A stretch of 64,000 nucleotides of DNA from NCBI GenBank assembly GCA_030248215.1, contig JASANG010000864.1, positions 186,001-250,000 on the forward strand, written 5' to 3'. A program made the position numbers and the translations under genes. The notes beneath the pieces were generated by a model. The model saw only the letters and a list, made by a program, of their open reading frames with translations, was not told where the DNA came from and did not search any database. Below, one piece after another: positions 12,101 through 23,057 of this stretch; within the stretch, counting starts at the first letter, position 1, and the number at the start of each line of letters is the position of its first letter. This DNA is from Enoplolaimus lenunculus (lineage: Eukaryota; Nematoda; Enoplea; Enoplida; Thoracostomopsidae).

Positions 12101-15100
12101 GTTTAGCCACAGCCGATAGAGAGTGAAAATATATAGAAATAAGAAAGTTTGTGATTTAAGTAACAATTCCAGCTTTTAAGACAAAGTTTGTGGACGGTTA
12201 TTCCAGACATACACATTTTATGGCGGTTCATAAAGGTTTAGCCACAGCCGATAGAGAGTGAAAATATATAGAAATAAGAAAGTTTGTGATTCAAGTAACA
12301 ATTCCAGCTTTTAAGACGAAGTTTGTGGACGGTTATTCCAGACATACACATTTTATGGCGGTTCATAAAGGTTTAGCCACAGCCGATAGAGAGTGAAAAT
12401 ATATAGAAATAAGAAAGTTTGTGATTTAAGTAACAATTCCAGCTTTTAAGACGAAGTTTGTGGACGGTTATTCCAGACATATACATTTTATGGCGGTTCA
12501 TAAAGGTTTAGCCACAGCCGATAGAAAGTGAAAATATATAGAAATAAGTGCGGAATGCGTGTTCTGTAGAGATCATATCCATTTTCTAACGAAGATATAA
12601 AACATGCAATTTTACAATGCATAAGGGCTCAAAATTTGTGGGAGTGCTTAAAGCCATGTTTACAGCGAATGACGGGAAAACCGGAAACTTTACAGCAGGA
12701 TGTAATGTTTGGAATTTGCAAAGGTAGTTAAAGGCAGTCTACGTTTTTAATATTGTTATCCAGATTGCACAACGGCAATTTAAGAAACTCGGTTAGAATA
12801 TCTTACTTAAGGGTACAGAAAAAGGGAAAATTACAGATGATACCTTAGAGTTCGAAGTAATATTTTGTGGTTATAAAGATATTCCTATCGTTTCAAGAAA
12901 ACGAGTTTTATTAAATGTATAGAGCAGTGTAAGTTTGAAGAAATTATTTGAGTATGATACATTGTGCGCAATATCTGTGATGCGGCAATTTTTATGCAAA
13001 TAAACAACAACTACTACCACGAGGTTATAAAGTTGTAAATCATTTTATTGGGGGCTCGTTGGACATGTTTGGGGGCCGACTAACTTTAGCCAGCCCTGTG
13101 AAGGAGTTGATTTGGTTTGTCTCCGTCTGATTTAAAAACACTGCAACAAAGATTTTAGTGTTTAAAATTAGCAAAGATGAAACCGTTTTGAGTAGGCGTA
13201 AACAATTATTAGTTCGTCTGTGTGAAACAAGTTTCGCTGAACGTCATACTGCTGTTTTGGCGTTCCAAGATCTGATAATGCATGTTTCTGAAGCTATGGA
13301 AGAGTTAAAAGACATGGCAATCAGCAGACGCAAAAATGGTGGCACATACGTATCACAATGCTATTCGCAATTCTACCTTGTTGTTGCGTTAGGAATCCTT
13401 GAAAACGTTGTAGCCTTTTACTTCCGCTGAAGCTGTTATTGATAAATTTGCCTGCTCCACTCTTAAAATGAAGCTGAACCTTTGAAGCTGCATACACTTT
13501 TATAGTGACCGAAAGATTCATTATCTGCAAAAATACATCATAGCGTTTGTGATTTCTGTATATCAGGGTGCAACCGAAATTCCGATTCCGTTTAGAATTC
13601 CGATTCAAAACGAGTTCCTGTTCCGATTCCGATTGCAAAATCATTCGGAATCCGAATTTTGCAATGTTGATTTAATCGTTTTGATTGCATAAAAATTCTC
13701 TCGATCTCAACATCTAAACAAACAAAAGTACCGTTTTATTATGAAAGTAAGAACAATTGTTTGTAGTTAAGCTTTACAGAACGAAAAACAATGCCAATAT
13801 GTTGATGCGACGTTTTTGAAAATTGTTGTCAGCTTACGGATACCTTAAAATAATATATTTGTTAATAAGGGCCATTATGCACGGGAATGCATTTTTAGAA
13901 GAAACAATGACGCCACAACAAAGCTATACACACAAAAAGCTGCAAACGTACAAAATATAGAAACATCCGGTGGGACAATTTTTTCTGATTCGGCACAACT
14001 TGGGGAATTGGATACTAACGTTAATGAAATAGGTAACGAGATGAGGCCTACTGTGACAAATATTGCCGAGAGTGGTACATACATCGAAGAATTTCCGACG
14101 TTAGAAGAAATTACGTATAAAAATATGGAATCCCAAAGGCGGTGGGGCAACTGCAACATTAATAAGACTCTGCCTTTCTATAGTAAGGAAACAAGTTGCC
14201 GAGGGTTTTCAAATCATTATGTGTGTCGTATTATAGTGGAAAACATTGTATATAATGGTAATGAACAAGTTTTTTTCATGAATAAGGCGGTTTATATGGG
14301 TCTACTTCTGGATGCAGCATAACTCAAAGCTATGAGTGACCCTGTTGATATTAAAAATATGGTGAACATTTAGCTTTTGCAGAGAATTTCTGCTGAAATG
14401 ATTATGCGGTGGACTTTTTATTGACAGCTAATTATGCTAAATACACCCAAAATGAACGGTTGTGCGATCTATTAACTGTACGGGTGGTTCTTTCTTGTGA
14501 AAGCAAATAAGGATCATCTTTGGGGTTGTGGCTTTTGGTCGCAAGACCGCAGTATTATTGGAGAACACAACAGTTATCCGAGGGAAATGCCATGGGATGT
14601 CTGCTTACATATTCGCGGGGGATTTTTAAGCCGGGAAAGTCGACGGGAATTGAGTTTTACTGGAAAACGGGCTACCTCGTTAGTGGAGCACAATAAGCAT
14701 GCTGCGAGTTCTGAACCGCAGAAACGACAAGGCGCACGGGACTGGTTGGCGAATAGAACATGGGAGAAGAAAACTTAGCAAAATATTGGCGGTACAAAGA
14801 TAGCGAAAACGACGATAGCCTTTTCAAGCCACGACATTTTCTACATTCGCATTGGTATGGCGGAAGTAAACAGCTTCATGGGACGATCATATTGGAAGTT
14901 ACATAACCTTTTACTGAAATCTGCGTTAGCTAGACGGCTGAGAGGAGTCATGAAGATGATTGTACATCCGGATCAGATGTAAATTTTGGTGTGTATTATG
15001 GAAAAGAGCAGAATAAGGAAATGTTGCTGAAACCTCTTGCTACATTAGCAAGTTTACAGTTTATTTACTGAATGTGTATTTATTATCAATTTTGTGGCAT

Positions 15101-18100
15101 TGTATCTTTATTTTGTGGCCAGAAAATTATTTATGGTATCCAAATAAAATTAATCTACCCTTTAAACAAACGTTTCAAGCCCGCGTTGAGGGTAGCGAAT
15201 TTTTACAATTTAGCGCCATGTTTACAGCAATTGACGGCAAAGTCGGTAAGTTTACAGCAGAATTTTTCACTATTTGATTCCGGTGAAAAATGCAGTAATT
15301 TCAGTTTCCGCTTTCGGTATTTTAAAATCAGCTGGCACCCTGCCTGTTAGCGTAATCCGAACAGCATAATCAGTTTATTTCATTCGTTGATTACAGATGT
15401 TACAACATCCTGTTCATAAGCATATACGACGGTTCCTGTGCTCATCGGTAAGTAATGTGAACTGTTATTACTTAATGATTGAGAAATTAAGTGTTGCTAT
15501 ATTCGAGAAATGTCCAGACAGACTTATCATTGTGACAATATTAGTTCAAATTACAGCTTCGCATTTTTTTTCAATCCTTAAAACGATCATAGCTTCAAAA
15601 TAGCCTTAAACTTCGGTATTAGCTGTTGTTAGTAGATTTTGAAATAGTGTTGTACTGCTGTATTATGGGCTGTCCCTGGTGATGGGGCCGTACAGTTTTT
15701 ACGCGTTCCACTTATGGTCTCTGCTGTTAATTATTCAAATACTTGAGTAGATTTTTTAATCGTGTTGTGCTGTTGTATTCTGAGCTCTCCCCTGGTGATG
15801 GGGCCGCACAATTTTACCCCTTCCACTTCTGGTCTGCCCCCAGGTTGATTTCTCCCGACCTCCAGATTGGACCTATGGGAATTGCTTCGCCAACTCTTCA
15901 ATTGCATCTCACGTTCAATCTGACTGAATGTCCCCCACAGAACGTCGGAAGAGGGAAGGGCCAGGTGTTCTGCTTTCGACATTTGATTTTAACAGAAGTA
16001 TACCATAAATTTCAGATTTTGTTCGGTGGGATTATCATGTTACTGGTTTACATGCCACTTCAATTCATTCGTCGGCTTGTGTCCGGCATATTGCCGTACA
16101 ATATCAGTTTTAATATGTAAGTGTAATGCAGTAGCAACCAAGACCTTGAGGCTGGCTTGCATTCTAAACAAACTGCGATGTTTACTATGCTTAATTATTG
16201 TCCATATTTAGCGTATTTCTTAATTTATACAGCAAACAGAAATGATGTCAGATTGCTGAAAAAATCTAAAAATGTATTTAGGGTTGCAAATTGTTTCGTA
16301 CCTTGAACTGAATTACCTGCTGTTTGGGACCAGCTTTATTTTGACCGTATTCAACGTTAAAACGTTTGTAGCCAAGGGTTGTTTAGACCTAATTTTAGGT
16401 GTCAATACTTTGCTTATCTATTTTAGAGATACTCCGATTAGTGAGTTGTCGCTCGAATTGCTGTTGCTTCAAGGTGTATTACCTGCGTTACTTGAACAGT
16501 CACAAGCACGACATGTATTTAAACATGCAACACTAAACTGGTGTCGTATAGTGGGGCGTTGCCTTGGTTTACTGGGATACTTGTTGCCCGAAGATGTAAA
16601 TATCATTTTTGATATACTAGTACAGCATAGATATTTTGACCCATGTTAACTATAAGAACCAGTAAAATAAACCTAAACTCGATCTGTATGTTACTCAATC
16701 TTCATAGCTCCCATGGGGTAGGATTAACAGCCGCCAATATTGGGGGGACAGTATATTGTAGTACTACAGTATAATAATATGAAACTGACATTATTTGAGA
16801 TTGTGATACTGACATGGCTTTTAGGCAACTGTATTGAGAGGTTGCTATGCAAATTTTGACATTATACGAAGCATAATATGTGGTGTCGTTCAATAGTTAA
16901 TCGCTGATTAGTGACAGTTGATATAAATTGTTCAGAATTTGGACAAAAAATGCAGCTAAACTGGTGATTTATGTATAGAATGCGGAAAAATGATCAATGT
17001 TTTATAGAAAGAAACAGCGTTCAATTTAGATTAAGTAATTATGCAGTTACTAACTTACATATTGTTACAACACCCAAAACAGTTCTCGTTTTAACTATTG
17101 TGCAGGATATTTCACAACCGCACTCAGTCACTAACCCCACCACAACCGAAGAAGATACCCAGCCTGGCTCTTCTGTGGAAATACTAGACATTGGGCCGTC
17201 AACATCAGCATCATTGCCGTTGTTTGGTTCTCGACGCGCAGATACTACAACCACAGCTGGCCCGCTGCAGCAGTTATATTCGACAACAGAACATATTGGA
17301 AAATCAAATGATAGCAAGATGTCCCAGGGAACCAATATTACACCTTCACCAGCCGTGGATTATAGCGATTTAGTCAAGACTGGAAATATGGAAACGGGTG
17401 ACAAAACTAGTTTTTCGCCTGAATGCCGTCCGTCAACGTCTGGTAATATTGAGAGCGCAGAAGGTGTCACCGGTAGTAGAGTAGAAGAAGGTGACGTGGA
17501 AAACCATGAAGGAAATGCGGGAAGAAGGGATGGTTTGAATGCGAATGTTCCCGCTGCAGATGGTGGCGCTGGAGCGAATAATTTAGCGGCTGAGCATAAT
17601 TTATTACACGTCGGGCACAGTCCGGTTGGGGTTCAGCCATATACAAAGCCGACGTATTTTGCGTTGAGGGTAAGTGAAGCAGTAATTTAATATAAAGAAT
17701 ATATTGTTTGTATTATTAATCCTTAGTCCATGTTCTCAGATGCATTTGGTCTATCACCAGTTAGTGATATGGTTTTCAAACTGACGAATTACTGTAATAG
17801 TTACCGATCTCAAAATTGGTACAGTCAAAATGGTAGGTTTGCAACGCCAGTATCGTAAGCAGGGTGCAACCGGAATTATAAAATACCGGAAACGGAACCG
17901 GAAAGTTAAAATAATACCGGAGCCGGAAAACAAAAATTCTCGTTGCCGAAAAATTCATTTTAACGCTATTTTATCGCTTTTTACGGTGTAAACACACCAT
18001 TTAGGATGCCAAAATCCTGAAACAAATGCAGTAGCTAGAAACGTATAATCAATTATAAAATATGACAGAAATTGAAACTTTTGGCAATACACGCTTAGAC

Positions 18101-21100
18101 AATTTTAGAAAAATCTGTTAGAATAATATGCAAAGTTTTCTTAAATTTCGAATGAGAAAAATTTTCAGTACCGAAGATACCGGAAATTCCAGTAAAAATA
18201 CCGAATTTTTATAGGAACCGGATAGGGAAAAATACCGGATTTTTCTACCGGAACCGGAATTCCGGTTGCACCCTGATCGTAAGCCACCGGTATCAAGGTT
18301 CCCTACATGAACTCACTTGCGTACCTATCAGGGTGCAACCGGAATTCCGGTTCCGGTTCCGGCATTTTTTCACCTTCCGGTTCCGGTTCCGGTAAATTTT
18401 TACCGGATTTAAAAATTCCGGTATTATAATTTGGCCGTTTTCTTAACTTTGCTAATTTTTAAGAATCTCTTTTGAAAGCCACTTGTACTCCGAATATAAG
18501 CCATTGATGGTGGATTTCACTTCAGTCGATGATGAAAATCTAAAATACAACAAATAAAAGAAATACCTATGTTCGACTAAGGTTATGTCACTAATAATAG
18601 AGCAAAAAATAAGATTAAAATGAAATTTTTGGTGAAATGCATTTTTCATTTTCCGGTTCCGGTTCCGGTAAAATTTTCAAATTCCGGTTCCGGTAAATTG
18701 TAATTCCGGTTGCACCCTGGTACCTATACATCTTCACACACCTGTTTGCAAAACAAAATGCATTCTATTACTATGGAATTACAATGATACCCAAATTACG
18801 TATCAAGGGCGTTCGAGATTTAATTGTATAGATAGAGGATATACATTTCATCGAACTTTATTAATATTGTGTTACCTGTGTTCCACATTCTGCGGTGAAC
18901 ATTATTTAACTAAAATGTATCGTAGTCAATGCGTCGCTGCTTATTGATAGATGTTTGTTTTAGATATGCCTTCTACTAGTGGTAATGAGTTTGAGCCTAG
19001 TAATAAGCAGCCTGCTTTGCCTTACTTGCCCTGGTAAGTTTACATAAAGACGGAAATATGAAGATTTTTAAAATACCCATTGATGTGCTGCCGCGATATG
19101 TGTTTTGCGGTATGTAATTAGCTGACCGCTGAGCCGGATCGGTAGGTATTCGTACTATAAAGCATGCCTTATGTGAATCGAATACATAAAATAGGAAAAA
19201 ATTTAGAGCTTCGGGACTTGAGTAGTAGACGGGTCTCAACGATGGTGCGACTCGTGCGACTTGATATTAATTTAACGAATACCGCAGCAGGATATTAAAA
19301 TTTTACTTGAACCTAGACACGAAATTAACGGAATATAGCAATAAAATTCAGCGCTGTTATATAAGTTAGCCTAAAAATTTTTAATTTTATATCAGTGAGT
19401 GAAAAACTTATCAACTTTACTGGACCGGAAAGGTAATCGCTACAAGATGTTAAATATGTCGACTTAACCGTAAATATCCCGTATCCGGTAGGTATATACT
19501 GGAACCGAATATCCGGTGGCGCCATGGCCTAAACCGTAGCGAACGTTTTGAGAAGCGCTATATGATCTGACATTAGCTTTGTATGAAATCAGTAGTTTGT
19601 AAGTTGCCGCTAATTATCTTTCATTACAATTTTATGTAACCTAGGGATATATATTGTATACCAAAAGATTTCAATGACGATGTGGTGATGTGGTACATGT
19701 TAGCATTCTTAGTTAATAAGTTGTATGCTTTATGACATGTCCAATGGTTTGAAGATTAGTCTTGTTATGCGTTGACGTGGATATTTGAAGCTAATTCTGA
19801 TTTTGGTAGGAAAAAGCTATCGGTCTGATAGAAAATTCCAATTATGCGAGTAAAAATTTTAACTTGAATTTTAGTTATGCTCGGACGGACGCTGATATCA
19901 TTAATAACCGGTCACAGCAACGTTCATGAATTGTACACAATGGCGTGCGGGTTGTATATTTGTTGGATTGGGTTGCGACTGGTAATGGCCGCGGCGGAGT
20001 ATCTTCCCAAAGGATGGACTTATGTATGGTCTTCGGTTCGATTTTGGTTCATCGTGGTAAGCGTAAGTGGTATTGGTATACTATTTATTAAGTAAAATAC
20101 AGTTGGTGCTAATATATAAATACCACGCTATACTTGAACCAGAGGATATAAGTTTGAATTTAAAGTTATGGGAAGTCTTGCTTGTTTTTGCGTCAACTGG
20201 TGCAATATAGTTTCGTACTTTGAAGTCATTTAGTAATAAGTAGCTGTCCACGACATTTGTGTGTTATTGTGTGCCTCTGTATGAAAACGATATCGTTTTT
20301 CTCTGCACAAAAATAGACGTGGTGTATTATGTTACATATAGCAGGAAAATGAATTTTAATATTTGAACGCTACATTTGTCTGTTAATCAATCGAACAAAG
20401 AAATGTAATGGACATGGTGTTGTCTTGCATACATTTATGTTCCATAAGTACGGGCTCCTTTAGTAGCAGCTGTCAAAAACAGCTAATGGGCACATTATGC
20501 GAATCTTATCCTCATTAATTAATTTACAGATAGCGAAATGCATCGCTGTCGGAATTCCGTTACTAATCGTTTTACCGCTGTTGTTTGGCATTTTGTTTCA
20601 AATGCTCGTTGTGACACCGTTGCGGGTTCCGATTAACCAATCGCCAATATTGTTTCCAACTCAAGTATGATTGGTTTTCCTTTTAATATCCAAATTTTTT
20701 TGTTAAGTGTGCCGATTGATTCTTTAGGTATGGCTAATTTTATATCACTATGCTACTTATTGATTAGAGAAATTGAAAAATATTATGAGTTAGAAAGTGA
20801 GATTAATTAAAATAAAAAATAGTAAATTAACCCCTAATATGTAATTTATTGAGAGCTGAACGATGGATTGTGTAAGCTAAAATTTAATTGCATTCATTTT
20901 ATTAGTATTTATTAAGTATATTATGACACTGACACTGGTAAAGTATTTCGGGATTGTTTTGAATATCATTTGTATGTTGTTTTAGGATTGGGCTCTTGGC
21001 ATTTTGCACTGCAAAATCTGTTGCGCTGGTGTGATGATGGGACCAGAATGGTGGTTGAAGGCAGCTTGTGAAAAGGTAAGCACAGCTTTGTTATTTATAT

Positions 21101-23057
21101 TTCGTCGATTTTTTGTAATTGTACAGGGACTGTCAGACTTTGGTGCAATCGTGGCCGAGTTTCAAACCGCGGTTTTGATCGTGATTGCTTGTTTCTTAGA
21201 CGCAATTAGTCTTAGACACGATTTGAACTGCTCGCGACTACTACGACCATAATTGCGAAGGCAGCGGGATTGCCTAGTACTAGTAGTATTAAATTTTCAG
21301 TCGCTTGTAAACGCGGCCACAACCGTGGTTTTTAACGCGGCTGTAATCGTATCTAAAGACGTGACTGCTTGCAACCAAACATAAATCAAATGCGATTATG
21401 AATCCGCAGTCGCGATACCGATTACTGCACACTTAATTTTGTTTGTGACTACTTCGATTGTAAACCACTCAAACTAGAAGCGATTATCTGATTGTAGCTC
21501 AATAGCGTTTTATGCAATTTCACTTCAGTTTTGCACCACGAGAATGTTTTATCAACGACATGAATGCTTCGTTCAAGAAGTGTATTAAGTTGCTTTTACA
21601 TTGTTACCTGTGGTTGCTTTCGAGGTAACAGAATTTGTCCTCGTTTTAGCTCTATCAAGACGGCATTCGCAATTTGGATTTTTGTGGAACGTACAAAAAT
21701 TTAATAATCCCGTTGTCAACGATGCTCGGCCTCATATTATCGGTTCCGTACGTTCTAGCGTACACAATATTGCCTGTTAATGGTAAGAATGTGGTTACTA
21801 AAATACGAAGTGCACGATTTGCTCAAAATAAATGTGAACAGTTTATTTGCGGTTAATGGTAGATAATTTTTCTTAATTTTAATAATTTCTTTACGTCAAA
21901 ATTTAAGACCATAATCATTATTTTCAATATTGTGGCCAATGTTGTTTCCTGTGCATCTATAATATTAAAATAGTACAAACTAAATTTCAAACTAGCCTAA
22001 GTATACTTGCCCTAATCCTCAATATGGCCGTTATTTTTAGGGTATTCTGTTCAAGACCAAGTGCTGTTTGTTCGTCATTCGTATCCGTGCATGCTGATAG
22101 TATGTGGTGTTGTTGCGTTTATTATTTGGCACATTAGACAACTCAATCGTTTGTTAGTTCATATCCGGAATGACAAGTAAGCCTTGTGCGACGTGTAAAA
22201 GCTAAAAGAACATTTGATTTGCCTCTAAAGGGATGAAACTACGAATAAAAACAATAATTATTTAAGGTGACACTAAACTTATCGTACCGGTTCAGAAGTT
22301 GACGGTACCGCAGCACTACCCGAAGAGTTGAATAGAACGTAATGGCGTACCGTGAGTGTTTCTTCTTGAGAGCATTTCAAGAGCGTACTGTTTAAGTAAA
22401 AGGGGTGTTGGCACCTAGCGATGTGCATGAAAATTGAACCCTGCTGGACACTGAGTCTCATTAAGAATCCAAACGATTGAAAAAAATGCATCCTAAACTG
22501 CTCTGGAAAATAAGACAAGTCACAGACAGAAAAGAGGGCATTCGCGATCGTTGCAAACGCGGTTATAATCACTGTTTTTGACTTGCGATCGCGTCTGCGG
22601 ATGCGGATAGTCACAAGCAATTAAAACTTAGACGCGATTATGAAGCCGTAACCAAATGTAAATACGATTGCTCGCACTGAATTTTGTATGTAACACTAGA
22701 TTTTGCGACTCGCTCGACAATCCGTCCATTTCCGTAATCATATAATGACTCATGGTAGTGGTAGTAGTAGTAGTAGTAGCATTGGCGGTGGTCGTAAACA
22801 TTGTCAAATCTCATCCCGACTTTGTTTTAATTATGCAGAATTATTGTTTGAATAACAGTTTTAAATGCATCCCTAAAGTCTTTGCTAATCAGTAATCATT
22901 CTACAAACTTTGCAGGTATCTTGTTGGCCAACGGCTGGTAAATTATCCTGGTGCAGCATTGCGTGGGCAACGAAGTAGCGCTTCGCAAGCTTCAACGGTT
23001 GAAGGTCCGTCCACAACGAATAACAGGACAACAGATGGAGGTTTTATTGTAGAATAA
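123..23057 (+). CDS. MARCHF6: MARCHF6 / TEB4 / Doa10 ER membrane E3 ubiquitin ligase (5' partial, 19 exons)
   Basis: Multi-pass E3 ligase of the ER and inner nuclear membrane that ubiquitinates ERAD substrates, including sterol-pathway enzymes (family knowledge). Exons: 123-266, 799-871, 1296-2805, 3414-3909, 4685-4831, 5135-5303, 5673-5787, 6395-6598, 15397-15447, 16016-16116, 16427-16595, 17106-17669, 18964-19033, 19875-20056, 20530-20664, 20986-21075, 21650-21782, 22041-22176, 22916-23057. All junctions are GT-AG, phases agree, and the sum (4631 nt) gives 1542 residues plus TAA. Diagnostic segments match human MARCHF6 in order: FWFHYTLVAVAWLGVVPL, LCAFISLVWLREQI, LTWERLLGIDGSLAFLEHV, LCGWWLDVCSL, REILRPGVLWFLQNLNDPDF, SELSLELLLLQ, MGPEWWLK, KYLVGQRLVNY. 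The N-terminal RING-CH exons are upstream of the window. The protein is much longer than expected because two linkers are expanded. AATAAA lies at 23300-23305. Confidence 0.96.
640..770. repeat. (ATT)n microsatellite in MARCHF6 intron
   Basis: Imperfect ATT/TTA trinucleotide run just upstream of the 799-871 exon. The acceptor TTTCTTTCAG starts a few tens of bases after it. Confidence 0.9.
1296..3909 (+). CDS. MARCHF6: MARCHF6 exons 3-4 in window: TM segment followed by giant disordered linker
   Basis: Part of the MARCHF6 frame (exons 1296-2805 and 3414-3909). The first 40 or so residues are the conserved second transmembrane hairpin (DCCQGAAIIAVTLCAFISLV) and the REQIIQGG loop. After LPTWMDVP comes about 620 residues of low-complexity Ser/Gly/Asn/Glu-rich sequence with Gly-Gly runs near the end (PGPQAGGGGVPGGNGG). 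It stops just before the conserved WERLLG helix in the next exon. In human MARCHF6 the same linker is about 100 residues, so this is roughly a sixfold expansion. The frame is intact, GC is higher than in the introns, and the splice sites are good, so it is coding. No known domain is recognised in it. Confidence 0.9.
7468..7629 (+). ncRNA. U1: U1 spliceosomal snRNA
   Basis: RNA component of U1 snRNP, which pairs with 5' splice sites. The 5' end reads AAACTTACCTGG, retaining the ACUUACCUG recognition sequence. Stem-loop I has the U1-70K loop motif GATCATGAAGG between GCTG/CAGC and GGGG/CCCC pairs. Stem-loop II has an ATTGCAC loop (U1A-type) in a GCCTGGCC/GGTTAGGC stem. Stem-loop III pairs CCCC with GGGG around 7565-7577. 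An Sm-like site AATTTCTTAG is at 7592-7601, followed by terminal stem GGGATAGCG-TTCG-CGCTTCCC. Pairing is kept by compensatory changes relative to human U1, which argues for function. The Sm site departs from the usual AUUUNUGG form, so a pseudogene is possible. It lies in sense orientation within a MARCHF6 intron. Confidence 0.9.
8685..8765. repeat. GAGACCGAGACC-type inverted/tandem repeat
   Basis: Reiterated GAGACCGAGACC / GGTCTCGGTC words that can fold back on themselves. Organisation resembles the CCGGTTCCGG-ended hAT MITEs elsewhere in the window, but no target duplication was identified. Confidence 0.5.
8845..8930. repeat. Perfect-arm hairpin repeat
   Basis: Arms AACTGTTCGGC + TTGAGGCACGG and their near-complements CTGTGCCTCAA + GCCGAACAGTT flank about 25 bp. 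Likely a MITE core. Confidence 0.6.
10090..12950 (+). mobile_element. LINE copy A (Tx1/L1-type non-LTR retrotransposon), decayed
   Basis: Ordered remnants of ORF2: the end of an APE endonuclease (RLGRIYVSIDR ... FSDHD around 10139-10230), the linker (SYCKLCDNLLPNEE, equivalent to the WKLNNSLL region), RT fingers (DLKTNKSPRSDGL ... SLLYKSKGDTSELKNCRPVS at 10.82-11.05 kb), an RT fragment GLRQGCFLSP near 11.25 kb, a C-terminal segment VHKGLATADR, and a CCHC-like knuckle (ECVFC ... HAILQC at 12.55-12.63 kb). The central RT core is deleted and several stops and frame changes are present, so the copy is dead. A 135-bp tandem array is expanded inside its C-terminal coding region. Confidence 0.85.
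11610..12548 (+). repeat. 135-bp tandem array (about 7 copies) inside LINE copy A
   Basis: Units start AAGTTTGTGATT and end AAATATATAGAAATAAG; successive starts at about 11743, 11878, 12008, 12143, 12278, 12413 and 12548 give a period of 135 bp (one unit 130). 135 is 45 codons. The unit translates in the LINE frame (KFVDGYSRHTHFMAVHKG, then LATADR). The last unit runs without a break into the downstream LINE knuckle. Confidence 0.95.
13170..13430 (+). pseudogene. hAT-superfamily transposase fragment
   Basis: The open stretch contains LCETSFAERHTAVLAF, matching the LCxTRWxERHxxVxxF signature at the start of the C-terminal half of ZMYM1-like hAT transposases, followed by EAMEELKDM and a region similar to the FLVSLVVLE helix. 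It is only about 85 residues, with no DDE core or dimerisation domain visible, so it is a relic. It lies about 130 bp from a hAT-type terminus at 13564, but the two need not belong to one element. Confidence 0.7.
13564..13670 (+). mobile_element. Partial hAT-type MITE end (CAGGGTGCAACCG)
   Basis: Begins CAGGGTGCAACCGAAATT and continues with reiterated ATTCCGATTCC, a sister subfamily of the complete hAT MITEs at 17.86 and 18.33 kb. The opposite terminus was not found. Confidence 0.6.
13861..15290 (+). mobile_element. LINE copy B, same family as copy A, decayed
   Basis: Starts with a CCHC knuckle remnant of ORF1 (NKGHYARECIF at about 13866), then ORF1/ORF2 boundary sequence. A segment at 14.83-14.93 kb (TTTTCTACATTCGC.. 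to ..CATGGGACGATC) is nearly identical to copy A at 10.21-10.29 kb. A short HPDQ piece follows, and a C-terminal segment at 15.17-15.29 kb is shared with copy A at 12.64-12.72 kb. Most of the RT is missing. Confidence 0.75.
15632..15840. repeat. Direct duplication of a ~92-bp segment
   Basis: 15632-15723 and 15748-15840 are diverged copies sharing CCTGGTGATGGGGCCG and TAGATTTT starts, at a spacing of about 116 bp. They lie in the MARCHF6 intron before the exon at 16016. Origin unknown. Confidence 0.8.
17106..17669 (+). CDS. MARCHF6: MARCHF6 exon: second expanded cytosolic linker
   Basis: A phase-0 exon of 188 residues between the conserved TEB4/Doa10 core (SELSLELLLLQ, exon 16427-16595) and the TM exon 18964-19033. 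It begins DISQPHSVTNP, is Ser/Thr/Gly/Asn-rich, and ends in the conserved HSPVGVQPYTKP segment, equivalent to human GGPVGFQPYRRP. Human has about 50 residues here. The following 70-nt exon reads ICLLLVVMSLSLVISS, a transmembrane helix; it is easy to miss because two other frames are also partly open. Confidence 0.9.
17860..18275. mobile_element. hAT-type MITE with exact 8-bp target duplication
   Basis: Termini CAGGGTGCAACCGGAATT / AATTCCGGTTGCACCCTG are perfect inverted repeats. They are flanked by ATCGTAAG at 17852-17859 and 18276-18283. The interior is non-coding, with CCGGAA-rich subterminal repeats. Sits in a MARCHF6 intron. Confidence 0.95.
18329..18719. mobile_element. Second hAT-type MITE, 53 bp from the first
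   Basis: Same termini, flanked by GTACCTAT at 18321-18328 and 18720-18727 (exact 8-bp duplication). Subterminal GGTTCCGG reiterations. Independent insertion, since the duplications differ. Confidence 0.95.
21130..21500. repeat. Imperfect palindromic repeat with GCGATTATGAAxCCG words
   Basis: Multiple CGATT/GCGGT/AATCG words in both orientations. Shares GCGATTATGAA plus flanking sequence with 22540-22700, indicating one dispersed family. Both copies are in MARCHF6 introns. Confidence 0.5.
22540..22700. repeat. Second copy of the GCGATTATGAA repeat family
   Basis: Contains AGACGCGATTATGAAGCCG and CGCGATCG-rich sequence related to 21130-21500. Boundaries uncertain. Confidence 0.45.

Larger units (their letters stand above)
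6599..15396 (+). other. 8.8-kb MARCHF6 intron containing U1 snRNA and LINE copies
   Basis: Lies between the phase-0 exons ending ..FNPIHD (6598) and starting MLQHPVHK (15397). Contents: nothing recognised at 6.6-7.4 kb; a U1 snRNA gene at 7468-7629; unassigned AT-rich DNA with two hairpin repeats at 8.5-8.95 kb; a CpG-rich stretch at 9.55-9.8 kb with overlapping open frames but no recognisable protein; LINE copy A at 10.09-12.95 kb; a hAT transposase relic at 13.17-13.43 kb; a hAT terminus at 13.56 kb; LINE copy B at 13.86-15.29 kb. Confidence 0.85.

Noticed and set aside
14497-14778. 93-residue open frame as a host gene
   Set aside because: Lies within LINE copy B between the ORF1 knuckle and the endonuclease/RT remnant, so it is LINE-derived.
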